Origin: Acidithiobacillus sp. AMEEHan
GTDB taxonomy: Bacteria; Pseudomonadota; Gammaproteobacteria; Acidithiobacillales; Acidithiobacillaceae
Direction: 5' to 3'
DNA: 64,000 nucleotides
NCBI RefSeq assembly: GCF_030996345.1
Contig: NZ_CP118747.1
Location: 1,548,001 to 1,612,000, forward strand
Part shown: positions 1-7,143 of the stretch, piece after piece
How the letters are laid out: every line of letters starts with the position of its first letter
How positions within the stretch are numbered: the first letter of the stretch is position 1
Notes under the pieces: generated by a model
The model's input: only the letters and a program-made list of their open reading frames with translations
What the model was told of the DNA's origin: nothing
Database searches by the model: none
Position numbers and translations under genes: made by a program

Positions 1-791
1 ATCGATCGCGCGCGTTTCGATCAGGGCTTGGCAGAACTCGCCGAAATGGCAGGTGCAACGATCTGGCGGCGTACGCAATTCCGTTCGTGGGACGGCGAGA
101 TCGCCGAAATTCAACGCGATGGGGAGAGCATCGCTCTGCGCCCACGTTTTCTTCTTGGCGCTGACGGGCCCCACAGCGCGGTGGCGGCGGCTCTCGGTGT
201 GCCGGATCAGCCGGTGGTTTTTACCCGCCAATATACGGTGCCGCTTTTGCAGGAATACTTCGACACCGATATTTTTCTGTCCGATGCTTTCCCTGGCGGC
301 TACGCCTGGCTCTTTCCGCGCGGGCCGGTTGCCAATTTGGGTCTGGGGGCGGATCGTCGTTTCGAGAGCAACCTCAAGGCGCCTTTGGAGACGTTACATC
401 GGCAGATGCAGGAGCGAGGTATCGTCGGGGCGGAGATCCTCGGACGCACGGGGGGCGCGATTCCAGTGGGGGGATCCGCCCCATGGTACATGAACGGGCC
501 CTGTTGCTGGGGGATGCTGCAGGTCTGACGCATCCCATCACCGGTGCCGGCATACCTGCGGCAGTCATCAGCGGTGAAGCCGCCGGGCAGGCGACGGTCG
601 CCTGGTTGGCTGGTGATGCGGGTGCCTTGGAAGAGTACGCAGAGGATATGACGGACCAATTTGGTCCGGCGCTCCAGCGTGCCGTGCAGCGGCGGCGCGA
701 ACTGGAGACGGTCTGGCGCAAGCCGGCGGCACAAGAGGATCGCGTGATGCGGTCTGGATGGATTGCTTTTGAGGAATATTTTGCCGCCTGA
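1..791 (+). CDS. lipT: LipT-like FAD-dependent oxidoreductase (geranylgeranyl reductase family), 5' partial and frameshifted
   Basis: The reading frame is open from base 1, so the N-terminal FAD-binding part lies outside the window. The visible part has the RARFD motif of geranylgeranyl-reductase-type flavoproteins, then LLGADGPHSAV, then the second FAD motif LLGDAAGLTHPITGAGI near the C terminus. The two halves lie in different frames. The first runs to a stop at 528, and the second covers 483-791. Adding one G to the six-G run at 468-473 joins them as VGGIRPMVHERALLLGDAAG, so one base seems to be missing. Homologues named LipT lie between lipS1 and lipS2 in sHdr-LbpA loci and are thought to supply electrons for lipoyl assembly. 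The radical SAM gene next door fits that role. The LipT name rests on family and context. Whether the frameshift is real or a sequencing error cannot be told from the sequence. Confidence 0.72.
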
Positions 792-817
792 GGGTGGCTT
801 GTCGAGGAGGATTTCAC

Positions 818-1954
818 ATGAGTGCGGTAGCCCCGGAAACCAATCAACCCCTGAACTTCTATCGGCCCGACTACTTTGTCAAGACGCCGGCCATGCGTTC
901 TCCCGACTATGTGCAGTTGAGCACGGCGGCAGCCATCACTCTCGGACTCATTCCTGGCGTGATGCACCGCACCAGCTGCACTCATTGTTTGAACCTGCTC
1001 ATGACCTATCCCGAGGGTTGTCGCGCCAATTGCACCTATTGCGGCTTGGCGCGCCATCGGGAAGAGAGCCGGGACTATGCCGATCGCAACTTCATTCGCG
1101 TTGATTGGCCGACGGTGCGGGTGGACGAGATGCTCGAGCGCATTGCCGCCAACAGCGATAAGGGGCAGTTTGAGCGCATGTGCATCAGCATGATCACCCA
1201 TCCCGATTCCGACTACGACACCCAGGTGGTGCTCAAGCGCTGGATGGAAGTGGCACCACATATTCCTGCATCCATTCTTTCCAACCCCACTACCATGGAA
1301 AAGCAGGATCTCATCACGCTGAAGGAATTGGGCGCGGATATCTTTACCGTGGCACTGGATGCAGTAACGCCGGAGATTTTCGAGCGTACTCGCGGTAAAA
1401 CAGTGCAAAGCCCCCACTCTTGGGACAAATATTGGCAGACGATCGAGTGGGCAGCGGAGATCTATGGGCCAGAGAAGTTCGGCGCCCACCTGATCTGTGG
1501 CATGGGCGAGACCGAGCAGGAAATCCTGCAGGTCTGTCAACGCATGAAGGACATGGGCGGGCACAACCACATGTTTGCCTTCTTCCCGGAGAAGGGCTCG
1601 ATGATGGAAGACTGGGATCCGGTGCCGCAGGACCAGTGGCGGCGGGTACAGCTCGGACGCTTCCTCATCGACTATGCCGGTGGTCGCTTTGAGGATATGA
1701 GCTTTGACGAATACGGCCGGGTGGCGGACTTTGGCTTCCCGCAAGCCGAGCTTGAGGACATCATCGACTCGGGCAAGCCGTTCCAGACCTCCGGTTGCCC
1801 GGGCAAGGACGACGAAGAGGTAAGCGCCTGCAATCGTCCCTATGGCGATTCTTCGCCTTCGGACATTCGCTCCTTCCCCTTTGCCCTCAACAAGCAGGAC
1901 GTGGAGATCGTGCGGCGCCAGATGCGCCTGAAGGATCTGCAGTTCCCCGGCTGA
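818..1954 (+). CDS. lipS2: Radical SAM protein of the LipS lipoyl synthase type (probably LipS2)
   Basis: This 378-residue protein carries the radical SAM cluster motif C68-x3-C72-x2-C75 (EGCRANCTYCGLAR). A further CTHC pair lies at residues 54-57, and more cysteines lie near the C terminus in SGCPGKD and SACNRPYG. These extra cysteines could bind a second iron-sulfur cluster, as sulfur-inserting enzymes require. The C-terminal segment DIRSFPF is faintly reminiscent of the RSSY cluster-ligand motif of LipA. The start at 818 follows GAGGAGG at a good distance, 26 bases after the lipT-like gene, so the two are probably cotranscribed. LipS1 and LipS2 together insert two sulfur atoms into octanoyl groups. 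Position after lipT suggests LipS2, but LipS1 or another biotin-synthase-like enzyme cannot be excluded. A terminator follows at 1976. Confidence 0.7.
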   Translation: MSAVAPETNQPLNFYRPDYFVKTPAMRSPDYVQLSTAAAITLGLIPGVMHRTSCTHCLNLLMTYPEGCRANCTYCGLARHREESRDYADRNFIRVDWPTVRVDEMLERIAANSDKGQFERMCISMITHPDSDYDTQVVLKRWMEVAPHIPASILSNPTTMEKQDLITLKELGADIFTVALDAVTPEIFERTRGKTVQSPHSWDKYWQTIEWAAEIYGPEKFGAHLICGMGETEQEILQVCQRMKDMGGHNHMFAFFPEKGSMMEDWDPVPQDQWRRVQLGRFLIDYAGGRFEDMSFDEYGRVADFGFPQAELEDIIDSGKPFQTSGCPGKDDEEVSACNRPYGDSSPSDIRSFPFALNKQDVEIVRRQMRLKDLQFPG

Positions 1955-1975
1955 TCGGGGTTACTACCGAAACAA

Positions 1976-1997
1976 GGGGCCAGAATGGCCCCTTTTT
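1976..1997 (+). terminator. Rho-independent terminator after the lip operon
   Basis: A six-base-pair stem, GGGGCC with GGCCCC, encloses the loop AGAAT and is followed by five T. It sits 22 bases after the stop of the radical SAM gene. Confidence 0.85.
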
Positions 1998-2071
1998 CAG
2001 TCCATTAGAATTTTATGATCCAACATATCATCAAATGACAGTATTTTCTCCTTTGATCCAAGCGAAAAAAC

Positions 2072-2121
2072 TTTGATTGTGACGGTTATTGCAACACTTT
2101 GTTCTATCCGCCACAATCAAA
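2072..2121. promoter_or_regulatory. Long inverted repeat upstream of the FadL-like gene
   Basis: TTTGATTGTGACGG (2072-2085) and CCGCCACAATCAAA (2108-2121) are reverse complements at 13 of 14 positions, with a 22-base spacer. The repeat ends 28 bases before the GTG start of the FadL-like gene, in an AT-rich intergenic stretch. It could be an operator for a dimeric regulator or an RNA hairpin in the leader. No T-run follows it, so it is not a plain terminator. Confidence 0.55.
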
Positions 2122-2149
2122 ACACGTTTTGACAACAGAGGGCGAGGAA

Positions 2150-3511
2150 GTGAAGAAGACGAAAATCTTGGGCTATGCAGTTGCCGCGGCCATTGCTGCT
2201 GCGGGTTTCTCCAGTAATGCGTTTGCCACCAACGGCTACCAGCTGATCGGTATCGGTCAGTATGCAATCGGTATGGGCGGTGCGGTTGTGGCTGCTCCTG
2301 ATGATCCTTTGTCTGCGGCCATCAGCAATCCTGCGGGTCTGGCTTTGATGCGGCCGCAGGCGGCCTTCTCTGCCGAGATATTCAACCCTACTCGCAAGAC
2401 CAACATGGGTTTCGGGGAGATTGGTAGCCACAGTAACGTTTATGGTATTCCGGCAATTGGTTGGGTGGCACCGGCTTTTGGCGACGGGATCGTATTCGGC
2501 GGTGGCGTCTACGGCACCTCTGGTTTGGGCGTGAACTATCTGCAACCTAATGTGATGGGTCCGGCATATCAGTATGTCAAGAATAATCAGGTTCAAATGC
2601 CTACCCCCACATTAGCGCAAGGTGTGGCGCAGGCCTACAGCAGCATCACCTTCATCCAGATGGCTCCGTCCATTGCGATGAAGGTGAATTCGCATCTCGC
2701 AGTAGGAGCCTCACTAAACATCGCGGCGGAACAGGGATCTTTTCAGCAAACATTTTCCCCTTATAGCCCTGTTGTTGTGAACAACAGACTGAACGCCTAC
2801 GTTGGTGGTGGTCTGAATCTGTCCACGCCTTCTTGGGCTTATGGTGTTGGTTTGACCATTGGTGCGTTGTACAAGGTCAATGATATGGTCACCTTGGGTG
2901 CGACCTACAAATCACCAATGATTTTTACTCCTCTCACTTTCCAGGCTGGTGCTCAAGCAACGCCTAACGGTACGCAAGGTAATCCTGGTCAATACAGTGG
3001 TCATCTAAACTACCCGCAGCAGATCGCTCTGGGATTGGCTATCCGACCCATCCCGCAATGGTTAGTCAGTGTGGAAGGGCAATGGATCAATTGGCACAAT
3101 ACCCTCAACACCTTCAATATTTATGGTCCTTGGCAGGGCACCAATGTAGTGGCATTACCACTCAACTGGCGCAACCAGTGGGTAGCCAATATTGGCACGC
3201 AGTATGATGTCAACAATTGGCTGCAAGTGCGTGCGGGCTACACTTGGGGCTCCAACCCGGTGCCGAACACCAGTGCGGCAATTGCGTCCAACACCATCTT
3301 CCCCGCTATCGTCCAGAATGCGATTACCTTCGGTGCAACGCAAAAGCTGGGAATGGGTTGGAAGTTGACCGAGGCCTACATGCATGCCTTCAGCAATACG
3401 ATGACTGGTGCCCCCGGCTCCGCGCCCTTCGCTCCTGGAGATCCTCTGCAAGCAGCATCTTCGACCCTTGCCGAGAACTCCTACGGTATCCAAGTCGGTT
3501 ACGACTTCTGA
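2150..3511 (+). CDS. FadL/TodX-family outer-membrane transport protein
   Basis: This 453-residue protein belongs to the OMPP1/FadL/TodX family, whose members form outer-membrane beta-barrels that take up hydrophobic molecules. It starts with GTG at 2150 after GAGGGCGAGG. The signal peptide begins with basic residues, continues with an Ala-rich core and ends at SNAFA before TNGYQLIGIG. The family landmark DDPLSAAISNPAGLALM follows the mature N terminus. The chain ends in YGIQVGYDF with a terminal aromatic residue, as outer-membrane barrels do. In fatty-acid-using bacteria the substrate is long-chain fatty acids. In a sulfur lithoautotroph uptake of hydrophobic sulfur or lipids is conceivable but only a guess. 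It stands alone between two terminators, with a strong inverted repeat in its upstream region. Confidence 0.88.
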   Translation: MKKTKILGYAVAAAIAAAGFSSNAFATNGYQLIGIGQYAIGMGGAVVAAPDDPLSAAISNPAGLALMRPQAAFSAEIFNPTRKTNMGFGEIGSHSNVYGIPAIGWVAPAFGDGIVFGGGVYGTSGLGVNYLQPNVMGPAYQYVKNNQVQMPTPTLAQGVAQAYSSITFIQMAPSIAMKVNSHLAVGASLNIAAEQGSFQQTFSPYSPVVVNNRLNAYVGGGLNLSTPSWAYGVGLTIGALYKVNDMVTLGATYKSPMIFTPLTFQAGAQATPNGTQGNPGQYSGHLNYPQQIALGLAIRPIPQWLVSVEGQWINWHNTLNTFNIYGPWQGTNVVALPLNWRNQWVANIGTQYDVNNWLQVRAGYTWGSNPVPNTSAAIASNTIFPAIVQNAITFGATQKLGMGWKLTEAYMHAFSNTMTGAPGSAPFAPGDPLQAASSTLAENSYGIQVGYDF

Positions 3512-3536
3512 GACTGTTACCCCTCCTCAAGGGTAC

Positions 3537-3563
3537 GGGGGAGACGCAAGTCTCCCCCTTTTT
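3537..3563 (+). terminator. Rho-independent terminator after the FadL-like gene
   Basis: A nine-base-pair perfect stem, GGGGGAGAC with GTCTCCCCC, has the tetraloop GCAA and is followed by five T. Confidence 0.93.
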
Positions 3564-3632
3564 GCGCTCAGCGGGCTTGCATCGAAGGTCGGTAGGCCAG
3601 ACACTAGGCGGCATTGGATACGCGAGGAGCCT

Positions 3633-4022
3633 ATGAAGACGATACCGATTGCCGATGTCAGTACCCTCAAGAATGAGCTGAACAAGTACAAGAAGGGCAA
3701 GAAGCTCGAAATTCCTCGCTTCAACCAACTCGCTCGCATGGCCTATCTGGGGCGGCTGGTGATGGCGCCTCTCGACCCCGAGGATCCCGCCTGTAAGTCC
3801 TATCTGGTCCACGTGCAGGAGCCGCAAGGGTTGGCTGCGCATTTCATTGAGCTCGATGAAGATCTGATCGACGGTATTCTCATCCTCGACGGAGAACAGG
3901 CCATGGCCATGGCAGGGATCATGCAGCAGGGGGTGGAAGACCGTGCCCGTTGGCATGAGGAGCTGAACCAGCGCGATTTCTATTTTTCCTCCTTTTATCG
4001 CCCCAAGGAGCGCGCAGAGTAG
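3633..4022 (+). CDS. Hypothetical protein, 129 aa
   Basis: I do not recognise this family. The ATG at 3633 is preceded by GAGGAG at a good distance. The protein opens with a Lys-rich helix (LKNELNKYKKGKKLE). Its middle alternates hydrophobic strands with acidic segments (HFIELDEDLIDGILILDG), and it ends in an aromatic, charged tail (FYFSSFYRP). No signal peptide or membrane segment is visible, so it is probably cytoplasmic. It lies eight bases before the lipoate-ligase-like gene and is probably cotranscribed with it. Confidence 0.7.
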   Translation: MKTIPIADVSTLKNELNKYKKGKKLEIPRFNQLARMAYLGRLVMAPLDPEDPACKSYLVHVQEPQGLAAHFIELDEDLIDGILILDGEQAMAMAGIMQQGVEDRARWHEELNQRDFYFSSFYRPKERAE

Positions 4023-4030
4023 AGTCGAGC

Positions 4031-5053
4031 GTGGTGCCCGGAGTGCGAAGGGAACTGCGCTGGCTGGATCTCGGGCATTTGGGTGCAGGGGAACTCCACC
4101 AGTCCTATCAGGCCTTGGCCGAGTTGCGCCGTGCCGATGATCCCATCTTTTTCTTGCTGGCGACTGCCGATGCGCATCTGAGTCTCGGTGCCGCCCAGAC
4201 TGCCTCTGCGGAGCTGGATGAGGCCGCTTGCGCGTCCGTAGCCGTCGTTCAGCGTCCTCTTGGTGGTGGGCTGGTTTGGGTGGAGCCGGCGCATCTGAAC
4301 TATTTTTTCCTGGCTACCCCGGATGCGCGGTGTCGACGTCCGGAGGACTTGCTGGGGCGGATGGCACCGACCATCCAGGCCGTCCACGCGCAGTATGGGT
4401 TGCCTATAGAGCTGGCGGCGGGGCAGGAGTTTCGCTGTCGCGGGCGGCGTATTGGCAGTACCGGTGCCGCTACCATCGGCAAGAGTTTGGTGCTGGCGGG
4501 GAGTTTTCTGCTGCAGACCGATTGGCGCCCCCTCGTCGCCAGTGTCGCCACGCCGTCGCCGGAGTTCCGCAACACGCTGGCGCGCGCCTTGTCCGCTTCG
4601 CTCACCAGCTGGAAAGCAGAGCTCGGGTCCACGATGCTGCCCAGTCATGGCGATCTGAAGAATGCGTGGAAGGCGCAACTGCTGGCACAGGACTGGCAGA
4701 TTTCCGAGGCGACGCTTGGCAGCACAAATCGTTCAGCATGGCAAAAGGTGGAGTGCGAGCCAGTGGATTGGTGGAGCCAGGGCCGCCGCCGGGTGCGCAA
4801 TGGTATCAAACTGCGCGCTGAGGCATTCCTCACGGAAGAACACTGGCCGGATGGCTGGCTGCGGGTCTGGACGGAAGACGGTTACTATCGGGAAATCGGG
4901 AGTGATACCTGGCCAGAGGAATTGTGCTGGGCTTTGCAGGGAGTTGCCGCGGGCTCCACCTTGCTTCCGCGCCTGTTGGATGGCTATCTCGGTAGCAGCG
5001 CGAGGCTTTGGCAGAAACGACTGGAAGAACTTTCTGTCTGGTCCGATTCATGA
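4031..5053 (+). CDS. Divergent lipoate-protein-ligase-like protein (BPL/LPL fold)
   Basis: This 340-residue protein looks like a lipoate-protein ligase A relative. Residues 74-83 (QRPLGGGLVW) match the RRxGGGxV substrate loop. ADAHLSLG near residue 46 matches the segment before it, and RRIGSTGAA (139-147) corresponds to the K-[IV]-S-G motif. The C-terminal 90 residues resemble the accessory domain of LplA. At the position of the catalytic lysine an arginine (R140) is seen, and the glycine order after it is altered, so ligase activity is doubtful. It begins with GTG and follows a small unknown gene by eight bases. The LipS/LipT genes are only 2 kb upstream, which supports some role in lipoate handling, perhaps binding or an unusual transfer. 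Function is inferred. Confidence 0.65.
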   Translation: MVPGVRRELRWLDLGHLGAGELHQSYQALAELRRADDPIFFLLATADAHLSLGAAQTASAELDEAACASVAVVQRPLGGGLVWVEPAHLNYFFLATPDARCRRPEDLLGRMAPTIQAVHAQYGLPIELAAGQEFRCRGRRIGSTGAATIGKSLVLAGSFLLQTDWRPLVASVATPSPEFRNTLARALSASLTSWKAELGSTMLPSHGDLKNAWKAQLLAQDWQISEATLGSTNRSAWQKVECEPVDWWSQGRRRVRNGIKLRAEAFLTEEHWPDGWLRVWTEDGYYREIGSDTWPEELCWALQGVAAGSTLLPRLLDGYLGSSARLWQKRLEELSVWSDS

Positions 5054-5069
5054 AGAACAGGAGAATGGG

Positions 5070-5441
5070 ATGCCGACGATAGAAGATCGCTTACGCAAGC
5101 GCTTGATCTGGATGACGAGCGATGAGGAAATGCTCAAGCTGGCGCGTGACAGCCTGCCGGCCGAGTGGTCGCTGACCGCGGCCTTGGCGGTGGAGGATTT
5201 TGACGACTGGCAGGAGATCCTGCTGCATCGCTTTTTGGTATTGGACTTGGGAGATCCGGCGATCGACCACAGCGTGATCGACGAAATCCGCCGTGAACAC
5301 CAGTTGAACATCCCCATTTTCTGCTATGGGGGCAGCGAAGAAGAGCGCCTGGCTGCACGCTCCGCGCGGGCCGACCGTTTCTTCAACCAGGAGGAAATCC
5401 TACAAAAACTGCCGGAGTTCCTGCGCCAATTTTCCTGGTGA
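5070..5441 (+). CDS. Hypothetical protein, 123 aa
   Basis: I do not recognise this family with certainty. The start at 5070 follows AGGAG. The pattern of hydrophobic strands (RFLVLDLGDPA, NIPIFCYGG) alternating with helices, ending in FNQEEILQKLPEFLRQF, looks like a Rossmann-like or response-regulator-receiver-like alpha/beta fold. A clear phosphoacceptor set is not evident. It follows the lipoate-ligase-like gene by 16 bases and probably closes that operon, since a gene on the other strand converges on it. Confidence 0.65.
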   Translation: MPTIEDRLRKRLIWMTSDEEMLKLARDSLPAEWSLTAALAVEDFDDWQEILLHRFLVLDLGDPAIDHSVIDEIRREHQLNIPIFCYGGSEEERLAARSARADRFFNQEEILQKLPEFLRQFSW

Positions 5442-5450
5442 GGGAAGTCA

Positions 5451-5472
5451 GTGCCCGTCAGTAGGCGGGCAC
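5451..5472. terminator. Hairpin between convergent genes, possible bidirectional terminator
   Basis: GTGCCCG and CGGGCAC form a seven-base-pair stem around an eight-base loop, between two convergent stop codons. No T-run follows on either strand, so an intrinsic terminator is only a possibility. Confidence 0.4.
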
Positions 5473-5481
5473 CGCAGTCGA

Positions 5482-5805
5482 TCAGCCGACTTTGGCGTGC
5501 GCCTCGGTGTCGAGGAGCAGCTCATGGCTCTCGCTCTGTCCGTCGCTGGAAACTGTCAGTGTGGCAACGCGAACGCCAGCATCCTTGAAGGTCAGTTCGT
5601 AGGAGAACATGCCGGGCAACTCGACATTGCTCTCTTTCAAGGTCTTGCCCTCGCAGGTCAGGGTCACCTTGGCGCTACCTTGCCCGTCAAGCATGGCCTG
5701 GATGCGGAAGGGATGCCCCACCACCCGACGATAGACCTGCGGGTCACGATTGGTGTTGTATTGGAGGTTGTTGAGTTTGACCATCTTGACGAGTTTCTTG
5801 CTCAT
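5482..5805 (-). CDS. Small cytoplasmic protein with beta-rich, SoxZ-like character, 107 aa
   Basis: The ATG at 5805 follows AAGGGG on the minus strand. The protein has no signal peptide. Its last 75 residues are a series of short beta strands (FRIQAMLDGQ, KVTLTCEGKT, SYELTFKDAG, VATLTVSSDG) that resemble an Ig-like sandwich such as SoxZ or the C-terminal half of SoxYZ proteins. The resemblance is in pattern only, and the conserved SoxZ motifs are not clearly present. It is the only minus-strand gene within the first 12 kb and is divergent from the AAA+/VWA operon, so the 114-base gap at 5806-5919 probably holds promoters for both directions. Confidence 0.6.
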   Translation of the reverse strand: MSKKLVKMVKLNNLQYNTNRDPQVYRRVVGHPFRIQAMLDGQGSAKVTLTCEGKTLKESNVELPGMFSYELTFKDAGVRVATLTVSSDGQSESHELLLDTEAHAKVG

Positions 5806-5919
5806 GAAAGCCCCTTTTCCGTGCATAAAATCCATTGTGGATGTCGATAGGTAAAACACGCCTATCCTAGACGAAGCAGAGGAAAAAAGGTAGCTTAGAG
5901 CGACGCGAGAGGAGTTCTC

Positions 5920-6318
5920 ATGTACGACAAAACCCTGACGCTGGCGCGGCTGGACGCGGCGCAAGCCCGTATCGAGGGGCTTGGGCGCAATGCTGCAAAT
6001 CGCGAGTTCTCTGCAAATCTGCAGGAAGGCATGGCGATTGCTGGCGACATATTGCAGGCGTTGCTGGCATCGGAGGGTAAGGAATCCGATCCGAACGCGG
6101 ATCTGCTCGCGCTTTGGAAAACTCTGGTGAAGGGGCAGCCGCACTGGAATACCATCCGCGATAATTGCCGCGAGTTAGTGTATTACCAGAACTGTCTGGC
6201 AATGGATCGCGCAGATGCCTTGCCGCCGCAACCACAAAAAATGCTGCTGCACACCCTGCGGCATTTGTATCTTTACGCCCGCAGCCATACCGAACAATCG
6301 CAAGAGGAGACATCATGA
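5920..6318 (+). CDS. Hypothetical helical protein, first gene of the AAA+/VWA operon
   Basis: This 132-residue protein is largely alpha-helical and has no membrane segment. I do not recognise it. The ATG at 5920 follows GAGAGGAG. Its stop overlaps the start of the CbbQ-like ATPase by four bases (ATGA), so the two are translationally coupled. As the leading gene of the operon it may encode an adaptor or a subunit of the ATPase complex, but that is inference from position. Confidence 0.68.
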   Translation: MYDKTLTLARLDAAQARIEGLGRNAANREFSANLQEGMAIAGDILQALLASEGKESDPNADLLALWKTLVKGQPHWNTIRDNCRELVYYQNCLAMDRADALPPQPQKMLLHTLRHLYLYARSHTEQSQEETS

Positions 6319-7136
6319 GTCGGAGCAGCCATGGCGACAACGCCCTGCGCTATATCAGCGAAGAACCGTTTTACCAGCCGGTGGGGAGTGAGCTGGGGAT
6401 CTTCATGGCGGCCTGGGGGCGGCGCCTGCCGGTCATGCTCAAGGGTCCGACGGGCTGTGGCAAGACCCGTTTTCTCGAGCACATGGCGTGGCGCCTCAAG
6501 CGTCCCCTGATCACCGTGGCTTGCCATGAGGATCTGACCAGCTCGGACTTGGTGGGACGTTTCCTGATCGAGGGCGACGAAACGGTCTGGCAGGATGGTC
6601 CCCTGACTCGGGCAGTGCGGGAAGGCGCTATCTGTTATTTGGATGAGATTGTTGAGGCACGCACCGATACCACCGTCGTCATCCATCCCTTGACCGACCA
6701 TCGCCGTCACCTGCCCATCGATAAATTGGGAACGGAACTCACCGCCCACCCCGACTTTTTGTTGGTGATTTCCTACAACCCCGGTTATCAGACTGTATTG
6801 AAAGATCTCAAGCCTTCCACCAAGCAGCGTTTTGTCGGCATGAACTTCACCTACCCGCCGGCGGAGCTGGAGGCGCAAATCGTGATGCGCGAGTCGGGCC
6901 TGGATGCCGATCGTTCCAATAAGCTGGTGCAGGGGGCGGCGAAAGCTCGTAATCTCAAGGATCAGGGCCTACAGGAGGTTACTTCCACCCGAGCCCTGGT
7001 CTATGCCGGCACCCTGATGGCCGCGGGCCTGGCCCCGCTCGAGGCCATCGAGGCGGCCATCATCAGTCCACAAACGGACGATCCTGAACTCGCCTCGGCA
7101 CTGACGGAAATCTTTACCACCTTCTTTGGCGCCTGA
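6315..7136 (+). CDS. CbbQ/NorQ-family MoxR-type AAA+ ATPase
   Basis: This 273-residue protein has Walker A GPTGCGKT (residues 44-51) and Walker B CYLDEI (107-112). It also has the strongly conserved [17 protein letters not shown] and ISYNPGYQ segments of the CbbQ/NorQ/GvpN group. Members form hexamers that, with a VWA partner, remodel or activate a metal enzyme. Known clients include Rubisco (CbbQ) and nitric oxide reductase (NorQ). The VWA partner is encoded immediately downstream. No Rubisco or nor genes are in the window, so the client is not known and I give no gene symbol. The start at 6315 follows AGAGGAGA and overlaps the upstream stop. Confidence 0.9.
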   Translation: MSRSSHGDNALRYISEEPFYQPVGSELGIFMAAWGRRLPVMLKGPTGCGKTRFLEHMAWRLKRPLITVACHEDLTSSDLVGRFLIEGDETVWQDGPLTRAVREGAICYLDEIVEARTDTTVVIHPLTDHRRHLPIDKLGTELTAHPDFLLVISYNPGYQTVLKDLKPSTKQRFVGMNFTYPPAELEAQIVMRESGLDADRSNKLVQGAAKARNLKDQGLQEVTSTRALVYAGTLMAAGLAPLEAIEAAIISPQTDDPELASALTEIFTTFFGA

Positions 7137-7143
7137 GGCCGAC

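Noticed and set aside
374-1744. Long open frame on the minus strand (456 codons)
   Set aside because: It is antisense to the lipT-like and radical SAM genes, which have clear family motifs; the antisense protein has none.
5482-5805. Calling the small beta-rich protein SoxZ
   Set aside because: Only the strand pattern is alike; the conserved SoxZ sequence and a SoxY neighbour are missing.
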